A stretch of 64,000 nucleotides of DNA from Pseudomonas fluorescens (lineage in GTDB: Bacteria; Pseudomonadota; Gammaproteobacteria; Pseudomonadales; Pseudomonadaceae). Of the stretch, positions 8,511 to 18,498 are shown in pieces. The notes below the pieces were generated by a model. The model saw only the letters and a program-made list of their open reading frames with translations. It was not told where the DNA came from and did no database searches. The DNA lies in NCBI GenBank assembly GCA_902825215.1, contig LR782234.1:1426001-1490000 (forward strand), read 5' to 3'. Every line of letters begins with the position of its first letter. Within the stretch, counting starts at the first letter, position 1. A program made the translations under genes and the position numbers.

Positions 8511-10070
8511 TTACGATTCTTCGACGACCGGGGTCGGTGCAGGTTCGGGCGTCGGCGTCGGACCTTCGCGGCGGCTTTCCTGAAACCAGTGCAACGCGAT
8601 CAGGATCAGCGTCGGCACGCCGAGCAGGGCGGTGATGAGGAAGAAACTGTGATAACCGAACTTTTCCACCAGCACCCCGGAATAGCCGCCCATCAGTCGC
8701 GGCAGCAGCAGCATGATCGAACTGAGCAGGGCGTACTGAGTGGCCGAGAACTTCAGGTTGGTCAGGCTCGACAGGTAGGCCACGAACGCTGAGGTCGCCA
8801 GGCCGGAACTGAAGTTGTCCAGCGAGATGGTCACCACCAGCATCTGCAGGTTCGGGCCCATGTCAGCGAGCATCACGAACAGCAGGTTGGTTCCCGCCGA
8901 GGCTACACCGCCAATGAACAGAATTGGCAAGATGCCAAAGCGCACGATCAGCAGGCCGCCCATGCCGGCACCGACAAGGGTCATGATCAGGCCGAAAATC
9001 TTGCTGACGCTGGCGATCTGGTCCTTGGTGAAGCCCTGGTCGATATAGAACACGTTGGCCATGACGCCCATGACCGTGTCCGACATGCGATAGGTGGCGA
9101 TCAGGCCGAGCAGCAGCAACGCCTGCCAGCGGTAACGCAAAATGAAGTCGTTGACCGGGGTGAGTACCGGCGCTAGGCCGCGGCGGCCCATGGCTGAAAG
9201 ACACAGACCGGTCAGCAGGGTGTAGAGAATTGCACGCAGAAACGCGCGGTCTTCCAGCAGCAGGTCGAGCGGGCTCATATCGCCGAACAGAACGCTGGCG
9301 AAATCGGTGTTGTACAGCTGGGTAAACATCGCCGGCACGGACACCAGCAGGATGATCAGCACGAACACCGACATCAATTGATGCATGAAGGTGTAACGCC
9401 CAGCCTGCAATTGCGTGCGCAGCGGCACGGGCGGTTCACGCATGAACAGCGAGGTCAGCAGCGCGGGCACCATCAACACGCCGAACAGCACATAAGTACC
9501 GGTCCAGGCTGAATGCTTATAGTTGAAACCCGTGGAGCCGAAACCTTCGGCAAAGAACAGCGCGCCGGCGGTGGCGAGCAGGGCGGCGACGCGGTAGCCG
9601 GACATGTAGCTGGCGGCCAGCGCGGCTTGCCGGCTGTCATCGGCGATTTCCAGACGATAGGCGTCGACGGCAATGTCTTGCGTGGCGGAGGCGAAAGCGA
9701 CCACTACGGCAATCGCAATCAGCCAGGACAGGTGTTTTTGCGGATCGCAGAAGCCCATGCCGATCAGGCCGAGAATCACCAGTGCCTGCGAAAGCACCAG
9801 CCATGAACGGCGACGGCCGAGCTTGCCGAGCAACGGCAGGCGCCATTGGTCGAGCAGCGGCGACCAGACCCATTTGAACGCATAGGCCAGGCCGATCAGG
9901 CTGGCGTAGCCGATCGTTTCACGGGCGACACCGGCTTCACGCAGCCAGACCGAAAGCGTTGAAAACACCAGCATGTACGGCAGGCCGGCGGCAAAACCGA
10001 GCAACAACAGCACGAGCGTCGAAGGACTGGCATAGGCGGCGAGCGCGGCGCGCCAGGTTTTACGGGGCAT
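8511..10070 (-). CDS. ampG: AmpG-type muropeptide permease (MFS)
   Basis: This 519-residue integral membrane protein has 12-14 hydrophobic segments. The N-terminal line LGFAAGLPYMLVFSTLSVWL and the later SATQDIAVDAYRLEI are characteristic of AmpG transporters. AmpG imports GlcNAc-anhydromuramyl peptides from the periplasm for cell-wall recycling, and in Pseudomonas it feeds the AmpR signal controlling AmpC beta-lactamase. The C-terminus is a Pro/Glu-rich tail (TPTPEPAPTPVVEES). The gene is followed by a strong hairpin and is transcribed in the same direction as the alkyltransferase-like gene 43 bp upstream. Some Pseudomonas have a second AmpG-like protein (AmpP), so paralogy is the main uncertainty. 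Confidence 0.88.
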   Translation of the reverse strand: MPRKTWRAALAAYASPSTLVLLLLGFAAGLPYMLVFSTLSVWLREAGVARETIGYASLIGLAYAFKWVWSPLLDQWRLPLLGKLGRRRSWLVLSQALVILGLIGMGFCDPQKHLSWLIAIAVVVAFASATQDIAVDAYRLEIADDSRQAALAASYMSGYRVAALLATAGALFFAEGFGSTGFNYKHSAWTGTYVLFGVLMVPALLTSLFMREPPVPLRTQLQAGRYTFMHQLMSVFVLIILLVSVPAMFTQLYNTDFASVLFGDMSPLDLLLEDRAFLRAILYTLLTGLCLSAMGRRGLAPVLTPVNDFILRYRWQALLLLGLIATYRMSDTVMGVMANVFYIDQGFTKDQIASVSKIFGLIMTLVGAGMGGLLIVRFGILPILFIGGVASAGTNLLFVMLADMGPNLQMLVVTISLDNFSSGLATSAFVAYLSSLTNLKFSATQYALLSSIMLLLPRLMGGYSGVLVEKFGYHSFFLITALLGVPTLILIALHWFQESRREGPTPTPEPAPTPVVEES

Positions 10071-10113
10071 GGGCTGAAGTCTGCCTCAAGATTGCGAAAA
10101 CAAAGCGCGCACT

Positions 10114-10467
10114 CTAACCGCTGTGCTCTACCGGACGCCAGCCATGGCGCCGAATATCCACACGATTGTTCAGGACGGTGATGCCTTCCAGGCGCAATCG
10201 CGCCCGTTGCTCATCGCCGGACGGGCTGCCCACAGAAAGGCTGATTCGCCCGCCAGCGCCCAGTACGCGGTGCCACGGCAGCCGGGTGTCGGCGGGCAAC
10301 TGACTCAGGGTTCGCCCGACCCAGCGTGCGGCGCGCCCCAAACCGGCCAGTTCGGCCAACTGACCATAGCTGACCACTTTGCCCTCGGGCACTTGCGCGA
10401 GCGTGGAGTAGAGCGCCGTGCGTCGGATTTGCGCTTCGCTGTCACGATCGTCGGTGGGGGCTGTCAC
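10114..10467 (-). CDS. Alkyltransferase-like (Atl/YbaZ) DNA-damage recognition protein
   Basis: The 117-residue protein is an MGMT/Ogt C-terminal DNA-binding domain: VPEGKVVSYGQLAELAG, the helix region ARWVGRTLSQ, then LPWHRVLGAGG. The active-site PCHR of alkylguanine transferases is replaced by PWHR (Trp65), as in E. coli YbaZ and other Atl proteins. Such proteins cannot accept alkyl groups; they bind O6-alkylguanine and hand it to nucleotide excision repair. The gene lies 43 bp upstream of the ampG-like gene in the same direction. Confidence 0.92.
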   Translation of the reverse strand: MTAPTDDRDSEAQIRRTALYSTLAQVPEGKVVSYGQLAELAGLGRAARWVGRTLSQLPADTRLPWHRVLGAGGRISLSVGSPSGDEQRARLRLEGITVLNNRVDIRRHGWRPVEHSG

Positions 10468-10632
10468 GGGCGTGGTTCCTGAGCAGGGTCTTTTTCAAGG
10501 CGTTCAGAGTAATCCGTTGCTGCGCAATTGAGAAATGAACTCATTGGAAATCGCCCGGTCAGTCCTTGTCAGGGTCTTATTCCTACGGATAATGCCGACC
10601 TTTTTCCGACAACTTGAGCCCTCGATTCGCCT

Positions 10633-11640
10633 ATGTTTTCCAGATCTCTGCTGTGCCTTGCTGTTTTCAGCGCGTCCACGCCCCTGCTTGCCGACACCGT
10701 CTGGTTGAAAAACGGCGACAAGCTGAGCGGCACCATCACGGTATTCGACGGCGGCAAGCTGTTGATCCAGACCAAATACGCCGGTGCGGTGGCGATTGAC
10801 TGGAAAGAGGTCAAGACCCTCGACAGCGATCAGCACCTGCTAGTGAAGCAGGACGCCTACGCTGGCGAAGTGTCGAAGTCGCTCACGGCGGCCGACGATG
10901 GCAAGGTCACCCTGGCCAATGGCGAGGCGCCGAAGACGGTCGAGCTGGCGAGCATTCAGCAGATCCTCAAGCCCAAGCCGATCGTCACTGACCTTGTGTG
11001 GAAGGGCAACGTCGATCTGGCGCTGGATTATCAGCGCGCCGAGAAAGACACCGATGACTACGATGTCGCGTTCAAAACCTCGGCGCGCCACGGTCGCTGG
11101 CGCCATACCGCCGAAGGTGAGTACAACCGCGAAGTGCAGGACGCTGAAACCACGACCAACAACTGGCGCGCCGAGTATTCCCTCGACCGCTTCATTACCG
11201 ATCAGTGGTTCTGGCAGGGCCGCCTGAACTACAAGCGTGATCACGTCGAAGAGCTGGCGCGCCAGCGGGTCGTCGGTACCGGTCCGGGCTACCAGTTCTG
11301 GGACGATGAGTTGGGTGCATTCTCGCTGGGCTCGTTGCTCAACCGCACCGATTACGAATACCGCGATGGCAGCAAGGACAACTTCTATTCCGTTGCCATG
11401 AAGTGGGACTACAACCGCTACCTGATCGGCAAGAAAGTCGAGTTCTTCACCAACGGTGAAGTCGGCAAGCCGTTGTCGGGCGTGGCCGATTATGCACTGG
11501 ATGCCGAACTGGGCCTGCGCTACAAGGTCACCGACTGGGCCTCGCTCAACCTCAAGGCGGAGCGCGACATCATCAGCGGTACCAACGATGCAGATCTGAA
11601 CAAGACGCGCTATACCGCAGGGTTTGGCGTGGCCTGGTAA
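10633..11640 (+). CDS. DUF481 family outer-membrane protein
   Basis: The 335-residue product has a cleavable signal peptide (cleavage after about residue 20, LLA-DTVWLKNGD). A small N-terminal beta domain (about 20-115) precedes a run of alternating amphipathic strands (about 120-335) ending in VAW with a C-terminal aromatic residue, typical of outer-membrane beta-barrels. This matches DUF481 (E. coli YdiY-like) proteins, whose function is not established. The gene is monocistronic, with a clear terminator 9 bp after the stop. Confidence 0.85.
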   Translation: MFSRSLLCLAVFSASTPLLADTVWLKNGDKLSGTITVFDGGKLLIQTKYAGAVAIDWKEVKTLDSDQHLLVKQDAYAGEVSKSLTAADDGKVTLANGEAPKTVELASIQQILKPKPIVTDLVWKGNVDLALDYQRAEKDTDDYDVAFKTSARHGRWRHTAEGEYNREVQDAETTTNNWRAEYSLDRFITDQWFWQGRLNYKRDHVEELARQRVVGTGPGYQFWDDELGAFSLGSLLNRTDYEYRDGSKDNFYSVAMKWDYNRYLIGKKVEFFTNGEVGKPLSGVADYALDAELGLRYKVTDWASLNLKAERDIISGTNDADLNKTRYTAGFGVAW

Positions 11641-11649
11641 GTCATCGAT

Positions 11650-11687
11650 AAAAAATCGCAGCCGTTATCGAGCTGCGATTTTTTTTG
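11650..11687 (+). terminator. Intrinsic terminator of the DUF481 gene
   Basis: AATCGCAGC pairs with GCTGCGATT around CGTTATCGA, followed by eight T. The A-tract on the other side could allow use on both strands. Confidence 0.9.
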
Positions 11688-11709
11688 CCTGCACAAAACA
11701 GACGCCCAC

Positions 11710-11744
11710 AAAAAAGCCCCGCTTTTGAGGGCGGGGCTCTTTTC
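11710..11744 (-). terminator. Intrinsic terminator of the cold-shock gene
   Basis: On the minus strand AGCCCCGC, an eight-base loop and GCGGGGCT are followed by six T, 15 bp after the cold-shock stop codon. Confidence 0.9.
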
Positions 11745-11759
11745 TAAAGAAGCTACAAG

Positions 11760-11969
11760 TTAGATAACTTGTACTTCTTCAGCTTGCATGCCTTTCTGAC
11801 CGCGGGTAGCGATGAAAGAAACCTGTTGGCCTTCTTTCAGGCTTTTGAAGCCGTCGGATTGGATAGCTTTGAAGTGAACGAACAGGTCGTCACCGGATTG
11901 TGGAGTGATGAAGCCGAAGCCTTTTTCATCGTTGAACCACTTAACGGTACCGGTTTGGCGATTAGACAT
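11760..11969 (-). CDS. CspA-family cold-shock protein
   Basis: The 69-residue product is a single cold-shock domain with both nucleic-acid binding motifs, KGFGFI (RNP1) and LFVHF (RNP2), and the start [14 protein letters not shown]. These small OB-fold proteins bind single-stranded RNA and act as RNA chaperones. AAGGAGT lies seven bases before the ATG. The promoter was not located; the gap allows a long leader as in other csp genes. Which Csp paralogue this is cannot be told. Confidence 0.95.
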   Translation of the reverse strand: MSNRQTGTVKWFNDEKGFGFITPQSGDDLFVHFKAIQSDGFKSLKEGQQVSFIATRGQKGMQAEEVQVI

Positions 11970-12324
11970 GGTGTAACTCCTTGAACAAAGATAACTGCGA
12001 CTCAGGAAGAACCCTGGCCGAGACTGAGTGCAAAGAGCAGGAAAAATTCTTGTAGATGGTTGGATCGAAATTCAACATATCGTGTAGAGATTCTCAGTGA
12101 CACAAGCAACACAGTGACGCCACCTTAACCCTTTTTCCGGAACGTGCCAATGCTTGTTGCAAAGGTTTCTGTGTTTTCGGGATCGGCGGTGCGACGGTTC
12201 GTCGCCACATCGCGTAAATACGGGGTGTTCGCCGAGAATTGCAGTGCGCACTTTGAACGAGGCGGCGCGCCCGGTAAGATGCCGGACAGAATTTTTCCAC
12301 CTCGCTATTCAGGACAACCCCGCC
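11970..12324. other. Divergent intergenic region between the cold-shock gene and dcd, no gene seen
   Basis: This stretch holds the 5' leaders of the cold-shock gene (minus) and dcd (plus). The half next to the cold-shock gene is AT-richer than the surroundings. I see no convincing consensus promoter and no ORF with a plausible start and ribosome binding site. Confidence 0.6.
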
Positions 12325-12891
12325 ATGAGCATCAAATCGGACAAGTGGATTCGCCGCATGGCGCAGGAACACGGCATGATCGAACCGTTCGTCGAGCGCC
12401 AGATGCGCGGCAGCGACGACAGCCGGGTGATTTCCTACGGCGTATCGAGCTACGGCTACGATGTGCGCTGCACCAACCACTTCAAGGTGTTCACCAACAT
12501 CAACTCGGCCATCGTCGACCCGAAGAACTTCGACGCCGGCAGCTTCGTCGACATCCACAGCGACGTCTGCATCATCCCGCCGAACTCCTTCGCCCTGGCC
12601 AGCACCGTCGAATACTTTCGCATTCCACGCAACGTGCTGACCATCTGCCTGGGCAAAAGCACCTATGCGCGCTGCGGCATCATCGTCAACGTCACGCCGC
12701 TGGAACCCGAGTGGGAAGGCCACGTGACGCTGGAGTTCTCCAACACCACCAACCTGCCGGCGAAAATCTACGCTAACGAAGGTGTGGCGCAGATGCTCTT
12801 CCTCGAATCCGACGAGGAATGCGAAGTCTCCTACAAGGACCGCGGCGGCAAATACCAGGGCCAGCGTGGCGTGACCCTGCCGCGCACCTGA
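12325..12891 (+). CDS. dcd: dCTP deaminase
   Basis: The 188-residue protein deaminates dCTP to dUTP, the precursor for dTMP synthesis. It has the start [12 protein letters not shown], the nucleotide-binding line [19 protein letters not shown], and [10 protein letters not shown] with the catalytic Glu137. The C-terminus [13 protein letters not shown] closes over the nucleotide. The start at 12325 gives the normal length; the frame is open upstream without supporting homology. In P. aeruginosa dcd lies next to an Mrp/ApbC-type gene; here its neighbour is a cold-shock gene. Confidence 0.97.
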   Translation: MSIKSDKWIRRMAQEHGMIEPFVERQMRGSDDSRVISYGVSSYGYDVRCTNHFKVFTNINSAIVDPKNFDAGSFVDIHSDVCIIPPNSFALASTVEYFRIPRNVLTICLGKSTYARCGIIVNVTPLEPEWEGHVTLEFSNTTNLPAKIYANEGVAQMLFLESDEECEVSYKDRGGKYQGQRGVTLPRT

Positions 12892-12997
12892 TCGGTCATC
12901 CGACGGAACGCGGGAATTCTTCGGCGGGCAGACACTCTATGAGGTGTACTGCCCGTTTTTGTTTCCAGCGAAACGGGCCTTCGCCGAGGAGTGCCCT

Positions 12998-13207
12998 ATG
13001 AAGATCGATCCGCAAATCACTGCCGAACTGGCAAGGCTTGAGCCCAATCAGGTTGGCGTATTGGCCTGGTCCTTGTTGGCGCATCCGCCTCTGAGCGCGG
13101 CTGGCGGAGTTCCCGGTCAGCCCGATCCCGATACTCCCAATGAACAACCGACCGAACCCGGCGAGCCGACCCTGCCGGACGAACCGCCTCCGGCGCCTGT
13201 CGCCTGA
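12998..13207 (+). CDS. Small hypothetical protein with a proline-rich acidic tail
   Basis: The 69-residue product starts MKIDPQITAELARLEPNQVG and runs into an unstructured tail dominated by Pro, Glu and Asp (residues 35-69). GAGGAG lies five bases before the ATG, so translation is plausible. There is no signal peptide and no membrane segment. It follows dcd by about 105 bp and ends just before a strong hairpin. I do not recognise the family. Confidence 0.55.
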   Translation: MKIDPQITAELARLEPNQVGVLAWSLLAHPPLSAAGGVPGQPDPDTPNEQPTEPGEPTLPDEPPPAPVA

Positions 13208-13221
13208 CCCACTGTCACCGG

Positions 13222-13254
13222 TATGGCCCGTCAGCGACTAACTGACGGGCCATA
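13222..13254. terminator. Bidirectional terminator-like hairpin overlapping the end of pdeM
   Basis: TATGGCCCGTCAG pairs perfectly with CTGACGGGCCATA around seven bases, then TTTCG. It lies between the converging small ORF and pdeM. The pdeM stop codon sits in the loop, so the last residues of PdeM are encoded in the stem. Confidence 0.75.
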
Positions 13255-13894
13255 TTTCGTTGTCACCGATCACGAAGACTCTGCAGGTTTGGTCGCGCTC
13301 GACCTGAAAGCCGCCGGTAAACGCACCGAATGCCGGCATCAGGCTGATCCGCTCGCCCAGCCTGAAACAGGCCAGACGCAAGCTCTGCCGCCCTTTACCG
13401 TGCAGTCGATAGACCGGGTGCACATGGCCGGCGAGTACGTGCCGCTCGGGATGCGGGTCGGGTTCATGTTGCAAGGCGAACGGGCCCAGCAGCATCGGTT
13501 CTGGCACCACGCGAATATTCAGCGAGGCCGGCGGGTCGCCCGCGCGTTTGTCGTGATTGCCGCGAATCAGCGTCATCGGCAGATCAGCGTGCCGCGCTCG
13601 CCATTCAGCCAGCGCGTTCAGCGTATTTGGCGCATGGGAACCCGGCCCGTGGAGAAAGTCGCCGAGGAAGATCAACTGCCGGCACGGCAGCCTCGCCAGC
13701 AACCCATCGATCACCGCGATATTGCTCGCAGTGGTGCCGTGCGGCACTGGTTGGCCGAGACTGCGATAGGCCGCTGCTTTGCCGAAATGCACGTCGGCAA
13801 TCAGCAATGCCTCCTGCGCGGGCCAGTACAGGGCTTTCTCCGGCAGCAACCACAATTCTTCACCGGCCAGACGCACCGGATATGCCGCGCTCAT
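13238..13894 (-). CDS. pdeM: Ligase-associated DNA damage response phosphoesterase PdeM
   Basis: The 218-residue protein is a calcineurin-like metallophosphoesterase. All metal motifs are present: ADVHFGK, GDFLHG, RGNHDKR and GHVHP. It belongs to the four-protein lhr-lig-exo-pe repair set (helicase, ATP-dependent ligase, beta-lactamase-fold exonuclease, phosphoesterase). Its start overlaps the stop of the helicase gene by four bases (ATGA), so the pair is translationally coupled. The other two partners lie 5 kb away, beyond the amino acid transporter operon. Confidence 0.93.
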   Translation of the reverse strand: MSAAYPVRLAGEELWLLPEKALYWPAQEALLIADVHFGKAAAYRSLGQPVPHGTTASNIAVIDGLLARLPCRQLIFLGDFLHGPGSHAPNTLNALAEWRARHADLPMTLIRGNHDKRAGDPPASLNIRVVPEPMLLGPFALQHEPDPHPERHVLAGHVHPVYRLHGKGRQSLRLACFRLGERISLMPAFGAFTGGFQVERDQTCRVFVIGDNEIWPVS

Positions 13895-16380
13895 GACGAC
13901 TTGCCGTTGTCAGCGGTTTTTTCCAGATCACCGACCATTCTTCTGATCCTGTCAGCCAGTTTTTCCGAACTCATGCTTTCACGCATGCGCTCGACCAAGA
14001 GCGGAAAGCCCAGCGGCGTCGGCCGTTTGATCAAATGCACCTCGAGTTTCATCCGATTGATCCGCTGCAAGGTCTGCTCCAGTCGAGCGATATCCAGTTC
14101 TTCACGCAACACTTCCTCGCCGGCCTGAGCGAGCAGCAGGTTGTCGGCATCGTATTGTTTGAACACTTGAAAGAATAAACCGCTCGACGCCTGCACCTGG
14201 CGGGTGCTTTTCGGCGCGCCGGGGTAACCGGCGAAGACCAGCCCGGCGATCCGCGCGATCTCGCGAAAGCGCCGTAGCGCCAGTTCGCCCGCGTTGAGGC
14301 TGGCCAGCACATCGGCCAATAAGTGATCGGCATTGAACAGCGCGCCATTCAAGTGTTCAACCCAATCAACGGGCGTGGCACTGAGCAGTTCCAGTCCGTA
14401 ATCATTCACCGCTATCGAAAACGTCACAGGTTGGCGCTGGCTGACTCGCCAGGCCAGCAGGCTGGCCAGTCCCAGATGCACCTGACGCCCGGCGAACGGG
14501 TAGAGAAACAGGTGCCAGCCTTCGCGGGATTTCAGTACCTCGGCCAGCAGATTTTCCGCGGTGGGCAGGCCGGACCAGCGCATCTGCGTATCCAGCAATG
14601 GCCGCAGCGCGTGCATTTCCGGCCCGGCAAACTCGCCTTGAGCGGCTGCGGTGAAGCGCCTGACCACGGCTTCGGCCAGCTCGTTGGAAAGCGGCATGCG
14701 CCCGCCATTCCAGCGTGGTACGGCGGCTTTTTTCGCGGTGCTGCGTTTGACGTAGGCGGTCATGTTTTCCACGCGCACCAATTCCAGCAAGCGCCCGGCG
14801 AACAAGAAACCGTCTCCCGGTTTAAGCCGGGCGATAAAGCCTTCTTCGACGCTGCCCAGTTGCTTGCCACCGCCGCCCTTGCTCCAGAATTTCAGATTGA
14901 TGCTCGCATCGCTGACGATGGTGCCGATGCTCATCCGGTGGCGCCGCGCCAGACGCGCATCCGGCACCCGCCAGACGCCATGTTCGTCGGGCTCGACCCG
15001 GCGATAATCCGGATAGGCTGTAAGAGACATCCCGCCATGGCGTACGAAAGCCAGCGCCCAGGCCCAGTCGGCCAGGGTCAGGTCGCGATAGGCCCAGGCG
15101 CCGCGGACTTCTTCGTACAAGTCTTCAGGAATAAACCCACCGCCAAGGGCCATGCTGACCAGATGCTGCACCAGTACATCCAAAGGCTTGTGCGGCGACA
15201 GGCGCGGCTCGATGCGGCGCTGCTCGACCGCATCGCGGGCGGCCACTGCTTCGATCAGTTCCAGGCTGTGGGTCGGCACCAGCGTCACGCGCGAGGTGCG
15301 CCCCGGTGCGTGGCCGGAGCGCCCGGCCCGTTGCATCAGACGTGCGACGCCTTTGGCTGAACCAATCTGCAGCACGCGCTCGACCGGCAGAAAATCCACA
15401 CCCAGGTCCAGACTGGAGGTGCACACCACGGCTTTCAGGTGGCCGTCCTTCAGTGCCTGCTCCACCCAGTCACGGGTATCGCGCGACAGCGAGCTGTGAT
15501 GCAAGGCGATCAGCCCGGCCCAGTCCGGTCGCGCTTCAAGCAGGGCCTGATACCAGATCTCCGATTGCGCCCGGGTGTTGGTGAACACCAGGCTGCTGGC
15601 GCAGGCATCCAGTTCGGCGACCACTTGCGGCAGCATCTTCAGGCCGATGTGCCCGGCCCAGGGAAAACGGTCGATGGCTGGTGGGAGCAAGGTGTCGACG
15701 GTCAGGGCTTTTTCGCTTTGTCCTTGCACACTCACGCCGCCACCCTGTGGGATCAGCACCTGTTCAGCGTGGGATTGATTACCAAGCGTGGCGGAAACAC
15801 CCCAGACGATCAGTTCCGGCTGCCAATGGCGCAGGCGCGCGAGGGCCAGTTGCAATTGCACGCCGCGCTTGTTGCCGAGCAGTTCGTGCCATTCGTCAAC
15901 GACGATCATGCGCAAGGTCGACAGCGCGGTGCGCGCATCGGCGCGGGCAAGCAGCAGGGTCAGGCTCTCTGGCGTGGTGATCAGCGCGGTCGGCAGGCGC
16001 CGGCCCTGACGGGCGCGCTCGCTGCTGCTGGTGTCGCCAGTGCGCAGACCGATGCTCCAAGGCAGTTGCAGATCATCGACCGGTGCCTGCAAAGCGCGCG
16101 CGGTGTCAGCGGCCAGCGCGCGCATGGGGGTGATCCACAGCACGGTCAGCGGTTCGGCGGGTGGTTTGCGTTTGCGCGGTGTTTCGACGGCAGGTCGCGC
16201 ACGGGCGTAGCGGTTGAGCGCAGCGAACCACACGGCATAGGTTTTACCGGCACCGGTGCTGGCATGCAGCAGCCCGGACTCGCCATTTTTTACCGCAGCC
16301 CACACCTGTTTCTGAAACGCGAACGGCTTCCAGCCGCGGGCGCTGAACCAGGTTTTTGCAAGGTCGGGGGATTTCGCCAT
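13891..16380 (-). CDS. Ligase-associated DEXH-box helicase (Lhr core type)
   Basis: The 829-residue superfamily 2 helicase shows Walker A ASTGAGKT (about 40-47), DEXH box [10 protein letters not shown], motif III SATLG, and motif [10 protein letters not shown], then the winged-helix and C-terminal regions of the Lhr core. It lacks the long C-terminal extension of full-length Lhr, as expected for the ligase-associated subfamily, a 3'-5' translocase in DNA repair. It overlaps pdeM by four bases at its end. Upstream (16381-16572) are a REP pair and the aot operon, not the ligase gene I would expect next door. Confidence 0.93.
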   Translation of the reverse strand: MAKSPDLAKTWFSARGWKPFAFQKQVWAAVKNGESGLLHASTGAGKTYAVWFAALNRYARARPAVETPRKRKPPAEPLTVLWITPMRALAADTARALQAPVDDLQLPWSIGLRTGDTSSSERARQGRRLPTALITTPESLTLLLARADARTALSTLRMIVVDEWHELLGNKRGVQLQLALARLRHWQPELIVWGVSATLGNQSHAEQVLIPQGGGVSVQGQSEKALTVDTLLPPAIDRFPWAGHIGLKMLPQVVAELDACASSLVFTNTRAQSEIWYQALLEARPDWAGLIALHHSSLSRDTRDWVEQALKDGHLKAVVCTSSLDLGVDFLPVERVLQIGSAKGVARLMQRAGRSGHAPGRTSRVTLVPTHSLELIEAVAARDAVEQRRIEPRLSPHKPLDVLVQHLVSMALGGGFIPEDLYEEVRGAWAYRDLTLADWAWALAFVRHGGMSLTAYPDYRRVEPDEHGVWRVPDARLARRHRMSIGTIVSDASINLKFWSKGGGGKQLGSVEEGFIARLKPGDGFLFAGRLLELVRVENMTAYVKRSTAKKAAVPRWNGGRMPLSNELAEAVVRRFTAAAQGEFAGPEMHALRPLLDTQMRWSGLPTAENLLAEVLKSREGWHLFLYPFAGRQVHLGLASLLAWRVSQRQPVTFSIAVNDYGLELLSATPVDWVEHLNGALFNADHLLADVLASLNAGELALRRFREIARIAGLVFAGYPGAPKSTRQVQASSGLFFQVFKQYDADNLLLAQAGEEVLREELDIARLEQTLQRINRMKLEVHLIKRPTPLGFPLLVERMRESMSSEKLADRIRRMVGDLEKTADNGKSS

Positions 16381-16464
16381 GCCGGCTGCGTGCGCTCTGG
16401 AGGGGTTTTTTCAGAGACAGCGAAGCGGGGGGACAAGTTTAACTTTGTGGGTTGACGCATATCC

Positions 16465-16554
16465 CCTGTGGGAGCGAGCCTGCTCGCGAAAGCGGTGCAT
16501 TAGTCACAAATGCATCGACTGGTATGACGCTTTCGCGAGCAGGCTCGCTCCCAC
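16465..16554. repeat. REP pair (REPIN)
   Basis: CTGTGGGAGCGAGCCTGCTC and its inverse CGAGCAGGCTCGCTCCCACA are about 45 bp apart. It lies between the lhr start and the end of the aot operon, at the left junction of the split repair cluster. Confidence 0.9.
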
Positions 16555-16572
16555 ATGGATTTGTACTGATCG

Positions 16573-17337
16573 TTATTTCAGGTTGCCGCTGAGGAATTGC
16601 TTCAGCCGTTCGCTTTTCGGATTGCCCAATACATCCTCCGGCGCACCTTCTTCTTCGACCAGGCCTTGGTGCAGAAACAGCACCTGATTCGAAACCTTGC
16701 GCGCGAAGCTCATTTCGTGGGTGACCATGATCATGGTCCGGCCTTCTTCGGCCAGGCCCTGAATCACCTTGAGTACTTCGCCGACCAGTTCCGGGTCCAG
16801 CGCCGAGGTGGGTTCGTCGAACAGCATCACTTCCGGTTCCATCGCCAGCGCCCGGGCAATCGCCACGCGCTGTTGCTGGCCGCCGGAGAGAAAAGCCGGG
16901 TATTGCTCGGCGACGCGCGCCGGCAGGCCGACCTTGTCCAGATAGCGCCGGGCGCGGTCGTCGGCCTCCTGTTTGCTGCAACCCAGCACCCGGCGCGGGG
17001 CCATGGTGATGTTTTCCAGCACGGTCATGTGGCTCCACAGATTGAAATGCTGGAACACCATGGCCAGTCGCGTGCGCAGGCGTTGCAGCTCGTTGGCGTC
17101 GGCGACGTGCATGCCGTGGCGGTCGGTGACCATGCGGATTGACTGGCCGTCGAGGCTCATGGCGCCGTCGTTGGGTTGCTCGAGAAAGTTGATGCAGCGC
17201 AAAAACGTGCTTTTGCCCGAGCCACTGGCGCCGATCAGGCTGATCACGTCGCCGGTTCTGGCCTTGAGCGAAACGCCTTTGAGCACCTGATGGTCGCCAT
17301 AGCTTTTATGCAGGCCTTCAACGGTCAGTTTGTACAT
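16573..17337 (-). CDS. aotP: Basic amino acid ABC transporter, ATP-binding subunit (AotP/HisP-like)
   Basis: The 254-residue ATPase has Walker [10 protein letters not shown], signature LSGGQQQR, Walker [14 protein letters not shown] and switch His in VTHEMSF. The start [20 protein letters not shown] and length match HisP/AotP, which energise import of arginine, ornithine, lysine or histidine. The ATG at 17337 is 13 bp after the desuccinylase-like gene. It is last in the operon. In P. aeruginosa argR follows aotP; here a REP pair and the lhr gene follow. Confidence 0.92.
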   Translation of the reverse strand: MYKLTVEGLHKSYGDHQVLKGVSLKARTGDVISLIGASGSGKSTFLRCINFLEQPNDGAMSLDGQSIRMVTDRHGMHVADANELQRLRTRLAMVFQHFNLWSHMTVLENITMAPRRVLGCSKQEADDRARRYLDKVGLPARVAEQYPAFLSGGQQQRVAIARALAMEPEVMLFDEPTSALDPELVGEVLKVIQGLAEEGRTMIMVTHEMSFARKVSNQVLFLHQGLVEEEGAPEDVLGNPKSERLKQFLSGNLK

Positions 17338-17350
17338 GGGACGAACATCC

Positions 17351-18469
17351 TCAAGGCGAAAGTAGGTAGCCGCTGCGGTAGGCTTCGGCGCCCGCAACGT
17401 GGGCGATGACCATGCCGGCAGTGGCCATGCGCCGCAGCGAGCGTGCGTAGAGCAGGCCGGCGGCGGTGCAATGAATGGGGGTGACGCGATCGTGGATCGG
17501 GTCGATGATTTCGGCGATCTGCTGACCGGCCTCCAGGTACTGCCCGGCGGTGGCGGTGTACACCAGCAGGCCACCGACCGGGGTGGTCACCGGTTCGACG
17601 CCGGCCAGCGGCGTGGCAGGGTACGGCAAGGACGGTTGTGGCTTGGTTTCGCCGACGATTGCATCGAACTGGATCAGATAATCGATCAGCGCCTGGCAGT
17701 CGCGGCTGGCCAGCGGATGAGTAACGTCACCCTGACCGCGCAACTCGACGGTGACCGAGAAACTGCCCAGCGGAATCTCGAAGTGTTCGCCGAAGCGCTC
17801 CTTCAGTTGCCACCAGAGCAGGGTGAAGCATTCGTCAAACGACTGACCGCCAGAGTCAGTAGCGAGCAGGCTCGCCTGCGCACCGATGTAGCGCGCCAGC
17901 GGTTCGACCTGCGGCCAGGCTTCCGGCGTGGTGTAGAGGTGCACTATCGATTCGAAATCGCAGTGCAAGTCGAGCACCATATCGGCGTCGCAGGCCAGCC
18001 GTTGCAGGGTCAAGCGCTGCGATTGCAATTGCGTGCTGGCGGTCTGGCGGGCGAGGGCGGCGCGCAGGCTGGCGCGGATCAGTTCGAGGTTGTGTTGCGG
18101 GTCGTCGCTGAGCTGGCCTTCGATGGCGTTGCCGATTTCTTCGCTGAGGTCGACGAACCAGCGGTTGAAGTTCTGCCCGCTCTCCAGTTCGTAGCGACCC
18201 AGCGGCACGTCCATCAGCACTTGCTCGAGGCCGACCGGATTGGCCACCGGCACCAGCACGATTTCGCTGCGCAGGCGGCCGGCGGCTTCCAGCTCGGCCA
18301 GCCGTTGCTTGAGGTGCCAGGCCACCAGCATGCCGGGCAGTTCGTCGGCATGCAGCGAAGACTGGATATAAACCTTGCCCTTGGCCTGCTCCGGGCCGAA
18401 GTGAAAGCTGTGAATCTGTCGAGCGGTCCCCGGCAGCGGGGCCAGCAAGTCATGAATCAGGTGGCGCAT
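17351..18469 (-). CDS. aotO: Succinylglutamate desuccinylase/aspartoacylase family protein (AotO-like)
   Basis: The 372-residue protein belongs to the zinc carboxypeptidase-like AstE/aspartoacylase family. The zinc-site regions [13 protein letters not shown] (His-x-x-Glu) and [10 protein letters not shown] are intact, and a biotinyl-like C-terminal domain (about 290-370) follows. It sits inside the transporter operon, between the second permease (29 bp) and the ATPase (13 bp), the same arrangement as aotO in P. aeruginosa. The substrate is not known; deacylation of an acylated basic amino acid would fit. Confidence 0.85.
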   Translation of the reverse strand: MRHLIHDLLAPLPGTARQIHSFHFGPEQAKGKVYIQSSLHADELPGMLVAWHLKQRLAELEAAGRLRSEIVLVPVANPVGLEQVLMDVPLGRYELESGQNFNRWFVDLSEEIGNAIEGQLSDDPQHNLELIRASLRAALARQTASTQLQSQRLTLQRLACDADMVLDLHCDFESIVHLYTTPEAWPQVEPLARYIGAQASLLATDSGGQSFDECFTLLWWQLKERFGEHFEIPLGSFSVTVELRGQGDVTHPLASRDCQALIDYLIQFDAIVGETKPQPSLPYPATPLAGVEPVTTPVGGLLVYTATAGQYLEAGQQIAEIIDPIHDRVTPIHCTAAGLLYARSLRRMATAGMVIAHVAGAEAYRSGYLLSP

Positions 18470-18498
18470 TGTTTATCTCTTTATTTCCTGAGCTGGGC

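Noticed and set aside
6720..8792. 690-residue plus-strand frame opposite proS
   Set aside because: Shadow of proS; the minus strand gives a complete prolyl-tRNA synthetase.
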